A stretch of DNA of 12,451 nucleotides, taken from positions 1 through 12,451 of the forward strand of contig JBHHZI010000097.1 in the NCBI GenBank assembly GCA_046757965.1. Reading direction: 5' to 3'. Of the stretch, positions 7,813 to 12,451 are shown in pieces; the stretch's first letter is position 1; each line of letters opens with the position of its first letter. The notes beneath the pieces are model-generated. The model was not told where the DNA came from, ran no database searches, and was given only the letters and a program-made list of their open reading frames with translations. The stretch comes from JBHHZI01 sp046757965. Lineage in GTDB: Bacteria; Acidobacteriota; Polarisedimenticolia; SMYD01. Both the position numbers and the translations under genes were made by a program.

Positions 7813-8856
7813 ATGGCCCGTCCCCGTTCGCGACACCGCTCCCGGCGCTTCTGGTGGGAGAACTGCACGAACAAAGAACTTCTGGACCTGCGTCTCTGCG
7901 ACCTGGGTGTGTCGATCGCCGGCACCTGGCTCGAGGAGCGGATCTCGATCCTGCACCGCGAACTGGCCGACCGTCGCCTGCGGGTGCGGCCTCATGTCTG
8001 GTTGAGCAGCGAGTGGTTCTGTCCCGACGGGATCGCCGGGATCGCCGTGCCGTTCTACCTGGCCCATCCCCGCCTGATGCGACTCGAGCGCTCCCAGATG
8101 CTCGAGGTGGACGGGGGCGATCCCCGTGAATGTCTCCGCCTGCTGCGTCACGAGACCGGCCACGCGGTTCATCACGCCTTTGCCCTGCAACGCCGGCGAC
8201 GCTGGCAGCGCTTGTTCGGGCCGAGCTCGACCCCGTATCCGGACGTGTATCGTCCCAACCCGACCAGCAAGCGGTTCGTCGTGCACCTCGATCTCTGGTA
8301 CGCCCAGGCGCACCCCGACGAGGACTTCGCCGAGACCTTCGCGCTGTGGCTGGCGCCCCGCTCGGGCTGGCGGCGGCGGTTTGCCGGCTGGCCCGCGCTG
8401 AAGAAGCTCGAATACGTCGATGAGCTCATGGACGAGCTGGCGGGAACCCGGCCGCTGGCGCGCTCGCGCCGCCGGGTGGAGACGCTGTCGAGCCTGCGCA
8501 TGACGCTGCGCGAGTACTACCGGCAGAAGCGCGAGCGCTACAAGCCGGCGCACACTCACGTGTACGACCGTGAGCTGAAGGAGATCTTTGCCGACGGGAC
8601 CCGCACCCGCCGGGGCGAGCCGGCGGCACGCTTTCTGCGCCGTAACCGCACGCGGATCCGCAACCGCGTGCGCCGCTGGGCCAGCGATCACATGGTGGCA
8701 CTGGACCAGGTCTTCGAGGACATGGCCGGCCGCTGTGGCGACCTGAAGCTGCGGGCGGTGCGTTCCGAGCGCTGCCTGCTGGAGGAGTTCACCGTGCTGC
8801 TCACCGTCAAGACGATGCAGTACCTCTACCGCGTGCGGGAGTGGCACGCGTTATGA
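7813..8856 (+). CDS. Putative zinc-binding metallopeptidase (Peptidase_Mx-like)
   Basis: 347-aa predicted zinc peptidase with HExxH motif LRHETGHAVHH: His113, Glu114 and His117 as zinc and catalytic residues, and Glu174 in HPDEDFAETFALWL (167-180) as the likely third ligand. PYPDVYRPNP (141-150), KRFVVHLDLWYAQAHPDEDF (153-172) and WPALKKLEYVDELMDEL are hallmarks of the putative zinc-binding metallo-peptidase family (Pfam Peptidase_Mx, as I recall it). An Arg-rich start and a C-terminal helical domain of about 130 residues flank the catalytic part. No signal peptide or membrane segment is evident, so it is probably cytoplasmic. GAGGG lies six bases before the ATG. Its TGA overlaps the start of the ATP-grasp gene as ATGA, so the two products are probably made together. 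The substrate is unknown. Confidence 0.85.
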   Translation: MARPRSRHRSRRFWWENCTNKELLDLRLCDLGVSIAGTWLEERISILHRELADRRLRVRPHVWLSSEWFCPDGIAGIAVPFYLAHPRLMRLERSQMLEVDGGDPRECLRLLRHETGHAVHHAFALQRRRRWQRLFGPSSTPYPDVYRPNPTSKRFVVHLDLWYAQAHPDEDFAETFALWLAPRSGWRRRFAGWPALKKLEYVDELMDELAGTRPLARSRRRVETLSSLRMTLREYYRQKRERYKPAHTHVYDRELKEIFADGTRTRRGEPAARFLRRNRTRIRNRVRRWASDHMVALDQVFEDMAGRCGDLKLRAVRSERCLLEEFTVLLTVKTMQYLYRVREWHAL

Positions 8857-9875
8857 AGAAGCTCCGGGTGCTCGGCCTGATGCACGAGGACCTGATCCCC
8901 CCGGACGATCTGGACGACTACACGGACAAGGAGATCAACGACTGGAAGACGGAGTACGACGTGGTCACCGCGCTGGGGGAGATGGGACACGCCGTGCTCA
9001 AGCTCGGGGCACGCGATGAGCTCAAGCCGATCCGGGATGCCATCGAGGAATGGAAGCCGGACATCGTGTTCAATCTGCTGGAGGAGTTCCGCGGCCAGGC
9101 GGTTTATGACCAGAACATGGTGGGCTATCTGGAGCTGCTCGGTGTTCCGTACACGGGATGCAATCCGGGAGGATTGTTGCTGACGCGGGACAAGGCGCTG
9201 TCGAAGGAACTCCTCACCTATCACCGCATCCGTGTTCCGGATTTCGCGGTGTTTGCCATCGGTCGGAAGGTGCGACGCCCGCGTCGACTGACCTTCCCGC
9301 TCATCGTCAAGTCGGTGATGGAGGACGCCTCACTGGGCATCTCACAGGCCTCCGTCGTACACGATGACGACAGGTTGATCGATCGCGTGCACTTCATTCA
9401 CGAGCATGTCAAGACCCCGGCGATCGCGGAGCAATTCATCGAGGGACGTGACATCTACGTCGGCATCATCGGCAACCACCGCCTGCGTGTGTTGCCGCCC
9501 CAGGAGCTGGTGTTCAAGAAGGCGCCGGAGGAGGCGGTGCTGATCGCCACCGCGAAGGCCAAGCACGACGTCGCCTACCAGGAGAAATGGGGCATCGACA
9601 TTCTCCCGGCCGCCAAGCTCACCGACGAGGTGCGATCGGACCTGGAGCGGACGAGCAAGCGCATCTACCGCATTCTCCGTCTCTCCGGCTATGGCCGCAT
9701 CGATTTTCGCGTCGACCGGGACGGGCGCATCTTCTTCCTGGAGGCCAACGCCAACCCGGAGATCGCCCGTTACGAGGAGTTTGCCTCCGGAGCCGCCGGC
9801 GCCGGCATCAACTACGAGCAGCTCCTGCAAAGAATTCTGAATCTCGGCCTGGAGCGCGCCCGCAGCCATCCGTAG
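8853..9875 (+). CDS. ATP-grasp ligase, D-alanine-D-alanine-ligase-like
   Basis: 340-aa ATP-grasp enzyme, expected to join a carboxylate to an amine via an acyl phosphate. Seen: VPYTGCNPGGLLLTRDKALS, resembling the D-Ala ligase segment YTGs...DKxxsK; FPLIVKSVMEDASLGISQAS (ATP-binding Lys and loop); AEQFIEGRDIYVGI; and the metal site RIDFRVD (Asp284) with FFLEANANPEI (Glu297, Asn299). The N-terminal domain, rich in acidic residues (HEDLIPPDDLDDYTDKE), is unlike housekeeping Ddl, so I give no gene symbol. ATG 8853 overlaps the stop of the metallopeptidase gene; GGGAG lies 11 bases upstream. An upstream in-frame GTG at 8841 would add four residues and is less likely. It ends with TAG. It could make a dipeptide, modify a peptide, or be a divergent Ddl; the coupled peptidase hints at peptide making and trimming, which is inference. 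Confidence 0.85.
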   Translation: MKKLRVLGLMHEDLIPPDDLDDYTDKEINDWKTEYDVVTALGEMGHAVLKLGARDELKPIRDAIEEWKPDIVFNLLEEFRGQAVYDQNMVGYLELLGVPYTGCNPGGLLLTRDKALSKELLTYHRIRVPDFAVFAIGRKVRRPRRLTFPLIVKSVMEDASLGISQASVVHDDDRLIDRVHFIHEHVKTPAIAEQFIEGRDIYVGIIGNHRLRVLPPQELVFKKAPEEAVLIATAKAKHDVAYQEKWGIDILPAAKLTDEVRSDLERTSKRIYRILRLSGYGRIDFRVDRDGRIFFLEANANPEIARYEEFASGAAGAGINYEQLLQRILNLGLERARSHP

Positions 9876-9948
9876 GTTCCCTGCACGGACATCGCGTGCT
9901 GTCTCCGTCTCGTGTGGGCTTGCACGCCGGGTGATGCGCGCGGGTGGT

Positions 9949-9954
9949 TATAAT
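9949..9954 (+). promoter_or_regulatory. Perfect -10 box TATAAT before the Lon-like gene
   Basis: TATAAT matches the sigma-70 -10 consensus exactly in otherwise very GC-rich DNA, 35 bases before the GTG start. TTGCAC (9920-9925) is the nearest -35-like hexamer but lies 23 bases away, longer than the usual 17. Transcription would begin near 9961, giving a leader of about 30 bases containing GGAGGG. The rest of the 114-base gap after the ATP-grasp gene shows no gene or clear terminator. Confidence 0.45.
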
Positions 9955-9989
9955 CATGCCGGTTCATTCCGGACCGTCTGGAGGGCCTG

Positions 9990-12451
9990 GTGACACGACC
10001 CGAGCCGCTGCCCTGTGAGGCGCTTCGCTGGTGCTGCGACCCTGCGACGCTGCCGTTCGCGACGACCGCCGAGATCGAACCGGAGTCGTCGGTGGTCGGC
10101 CAGCCGGCCGCCGTCGAGGCGCTGCGCTTCGGTCTGGCGTGTCATGCGCCGGGTCAGAACATCTTCATCCGCGGTCTCACCGGCACCGGGCGGATGACCC
10201 TGGTCAGCCGGCTTCTCGACGAGCTTGCACCGACCTGCTCGCGCAAGTGGGATCGCGCCTACGTGCATCACTTTGCCCAGCCGGATCGACCGCGCCTCAT
10301 CTCGTTGCCCGCCGGCCAGGCCCGGGCCTTCCGTCGCAAGGTGGATGAGTTTGCCATCTACATCCGGGATGGTCTGCCGTCCGCGCTGGCCTCGGATGCG
10401 GTGAAGAGCCGGCGTGATGCCCTGGAGGAGCAGGCATCGCGACAGATCGAGGCGCTGTCGGCGCCGTTCGAGAAGGAGCTGAAGGAAGCGGGACTCTCCG
10501 TGGTGTCCGTGCAACTCGGACCGATCACGCAGGCGGCGCTGGTCCCCGTCGTGGACGGCAAGCCGGTGCCACCCGAGGAGTTCAACCAGCTCCACGAGCA
10601 GGGCAAGGTCACCGACGAGGTGCACGCCGCATACGCTTCAGCGCGCGATGCGTTCGCCCCGCGGGTCGAGGAGATCACGTCCCGCATCCACCACATCCGC
10701 CAGCGCACCATCGAATCGATCCGCGAGCTGCTGGCGGAGACCGCGCGGGCCGTGCTCACCAAGATGGCGCGGTCCACCCTGCTGGCGGAATTCACCGGTG
10801 ACGACGTGGCCGCCTTCGTCGGCGAGGTGGTCGAGGATGTCATCGAGAACCGGCTGTCTGCCGGTGAGGCGCTCCCTGATCCCCGTCACCTCTACGGCGT
10901 CAACGTGGTGAGCGAGCACGCCGCCGGCGACGCCTGTCCCATCGTCGAGGAGACCGCGCCGACCCTGGGCAATCTCCTGGGCAGCGTGGATCGCGAGTGG
11001 ACCCCCCAGGGTCCGGCGCCCAGCGACTATCGCATGATCCGCGCGGGCTCGTTGCTCAGGGCCGACGGGGGTTATCTGATCCTGGATGTGAGGGACGTGC
11101 TCGGTGAGCCGGGTGCCTGGAAGGTTCTGGAGCGCACGCTGCGCACGGGCAAGCTGGAGATCGTCCCGCCCGAACTGAGCTTGCCCCTGTGGCAGGCATC
11201 GATCAAGCCGGAGCCGATCCCGATCGACGTCAAGGTCATCCTGCTGGGTGATTCCCGCATCTACCACCTGCTCGATGCTGCGGACGAGGATTTTTCCCAT
11301 CTGTTCAAGGTTCTCGCCGATTTCGACAGCATCATCGAGCGCGAGCCGGATGGCGCCATGCAGTATGCGGGAGTGCTGGCACGGATCGTCCGCGAGGAGG
11401 GTCTGCCGCCGCTGGACGCATCCGCCGTGGCCGCGCTGGTGGAGCATGGCGTCCGGATCGCGTCGCACCGTGGAAAACTGACCGCGCGCTTCGGTCGGAT
11501 CGCCGACCTGGCCCGGGAGGCCGCCCATATCACCCGGCAGGCGTCGAGAGACTGCGTCAGCGCGGCCGAGGTCGAGGATGCCGTTCGCCGCAGCAAGTCC
11601 CGGGCCGAGCTCCCCTCGCGGCGATTCCGGCAGTTGCTGGCGGAGGGCATCCTGCATGTGCAGGTCACCGGCGAGGTGGCCGGCCAGGTCAACGGGCTGG
11701 CGGTGATGACCGCCGGGCCATTGACCTACGGATTTCCCGCGCGGATCACCGCCAGCATCGGTCCCGGCAGCGCGGGCATCGTCGATATCGAGGAGCAGGC
11801 CGCCCTGTCGGGGTCGATCCACACCAAGGGATTTCGCATTCTCGGCGGCCTGTTGCGAAACCTCCTGCATGCCGATCATCCGCTGGCGTTCAGCGCATCG
11901 CTGGCGTTCGAGCAGAGCTACGGCGGGATCGACGGCGACTCGGCCTCCGGTGCGGAGATCTGCTGCCTCCTGTCGGCGCTCACCGCGTTGCCGGTGCGCC
12001 AGGGGATCGCCATGACCGGCGCCATCGACCAGCATGGCCGCATCATGGCCATCGGCGGCGTCAACGAGAAGATCGAGGGGTTCTTCGACGCCTGCCACGA
12101 CATCGGTCTGTCGGGCCGGCAGGGGGTCATCATCCCTGCGACCAATGTGGGCGATCTGATGCTCCGCCAGGATGTGGTCGACGCCTGCGCCGCCGGCCGG
12201 TTCAGTGTCTATCCCGTGACGACCGTCTGCGAGGCGCTGGAACTGCTCACCGGCATGCCGGCCGGAGAACCGGATGCCGACGGGGTCTATCCCGAGGGGA
12301 CGGTGCTGGCCGCTGCCGTGACCAGGGCCCGCGAGTACTGGACCAAGACGCTGCAGAGCCCACAGGCGCCGCCGCGGGCGGCGCACGCCGAGGCGGACGG
12401 ACCGCCGGACTCCGATCCGGCCTCCGATGAGGAGAAGCCCCCGCCGATGAA
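9990..12451 (+). CDS. LonB-like ATP-dependent protease, 3' end beyond window
   Basis: Large AAA-plus serine protease of the Lon family, LonB-type with an AAA_32-like ATPase part rather than LonA. 820 codons are visible with no stop before the right edge. Residues 62-70 GLTGTGRMT form Walker A with Arg68 where Lys is usual. A long helical insertion follows (about 120-290). ADGGYLILDVRD contains Walker B (Asp366). The C-terminal S16 peptidase domain runs from VNGLAV to about residue 740: GDSASGAE carries the nucleophile Ser651, and IGGVNEKIEGFF carries Lys694. The 43-residue Ser-Lys gap equals that of E. coli Lon (679/722). After about 760 the chain turns into a Pro/Ala/Asp-rich tail, so the end is probably near. 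GTG 9990 is chosen because GGAGGG ends four bases upstream and homology begins soon after. It lies alone after a TATAAT box, in protein quality control. Confidence 0.93.
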   Translation, partial: MTRPEPLPCEALRWCCDPATLPFATTAEIEPESSVVGQPAAVEALRFGLACHAPGQNIFIRGLTGTGRMTLVSRLLDELAPTCSRKWDRAYVHHFAQPDRPRLISLPAGQARAFRRKVDEFAIYIRDGLPSALASDAVKSRRDALEEQASRQIEALSAPFEKELKEAGLSVVSVQLGPITQAALVPVVDGKPVPPEEFNQLHEQGKVTDEVHAAYASARDAFAPRVEEITSRIHHIRQRTIESIRELLAETARAVLTKMARSTLLAEFTGDDVAAFVGEVVEDVIENRLSAGEALPDPRHLYGVNVVSEHAAGDACPIVEETAPTLGNLLGSVDREWTPQGPAPSDYRMIRAGSLLRADGGYLILDVRDVLGEPGAWKVLERTLRTGKLEIVPPELSLPLWQASIKPEPIPIDVKVILLGDSRIYHLLDAADEDFSHLFKVLADFDSIIEREPDGAMQYAGVLARIVREEGLPPLDASAVAALVEHGVRIASHRGKLTARFGRIADLAREAAHITRQASRDCVSAAEVEDAVRRSKSRAELPSRRFRQLLAEGILHVQVTGEVAGQVNGLAVMTAGPLTYGFPARITASIGPGSAGIVDIEEQAALSGSIHTKGFRILGGLLRNLLHADHPLAFSASLAFEQSYGGIDGDSASGAEICCLLSALTALPVRQGIAMTGAIDQHGRIMAIGGVNEKIEGFFDACHDIGLSGRQGVIIPATNVGDLMLRQDVVDACAAGRFSVYPVTTVCEALELLTGMPAGEPDADGVYPEGTVLAAAVTRAREYWTKTLQSPQAPPRAAHAEADGPPDSDPASDEEKPPPM

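Noticed and set aside
7135..8847. A 570-codon minus-strand frame across the metallopeptidase and dprA start
   Set aside because: It is antisense to the HExxH gene and out of frame with dprA; no family motif is seen.
10638..12386. A 582-codon open frame on the minus strand, antisense to the Lon-like gene
   Set aside because: It mirrors the codon structure of a clear protease gene in high-GC DNA, has no recognisable domain, and is rich in Gly, Arg, Asp and His as antisense frames typically are.

Overview
This is a GC-rich (by eye about two thirds G+C) bacterial chromosome segment with tightly packed genes, many sharing ATGA stop/start overlaps. On the minus strand the order dprA - topA - trmFO - [sigma-like / anti-sigma / ECF sigma] - xerC resembles the dprA-topA-trmFO-xerC-hslVU neighbourhood known from Bacillus, and from memory also found in other phyla. 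TrmFO (the folate-dependent tRNA m5U54 enzyme) instead of TrmA, with LonB-type and Peptidase_Mx-type proteins and high GC, suggests a phylum such as Acidobacteriota, Myxococcota or a relative. I cannot fix the taxon from sequence alone.

Minus strand, right to left. DprA (7633-6593) handles incoming single-stranded DNA. TopA (6534-4105) is a topoisomerase I with five C-terminal zinc motifs. TrmFO (4036-2636) modifies tRNA. TrmFO shares an ATGA overlap with a divergent sigma-70-like protein (2639-1890), which shares another with a soluble zinc-binding anti-sigma factor (1893-1411). A leader with a possible ECF promoter and a perfect Shine-Dalgarno stretch then precedes a SigR-like ECF sigma factor (1288-638). 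A small GC hairpin with a T5 run ends this unit. A good sigma-70-type promoter and GGAGG then lead into a XerC-type tyrosine recombinase with an apparent CTG start. Its reading frame carries a TAG in place of a conserved lysine codon, and homology resumes immediately after the stop. The recombinase runs off the left edge.

Plus strand. After a 179-nt divergent intergenic region there is a two-gene unit with an ATGA overlap: a Peptidase_Mx-type HExxH metallopeptidase (7813-8856) and a D-Ala-D-Ala-ligase-like ATP-grasp enzyme (8853-9875). After a 114-nt gap with a perfect TATAAT box comes a large LonB-like ATP-dependent protease (9990 to the right edge, still open) with an intact Ser-Lys dyad and Arg at the Walker A lysine position.

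The most noteworthy points are the sigma/anti-sigma cassette inside a conserved housekeeping neighbourhood, the nonsense codon in xerC, the missing canonical start of dprA, and the coupled metallopeptidase/ATP-grasp pair, whose substrate is unknown. I saw no tRNA, rRNA, CRISPR array or insertion sequence.
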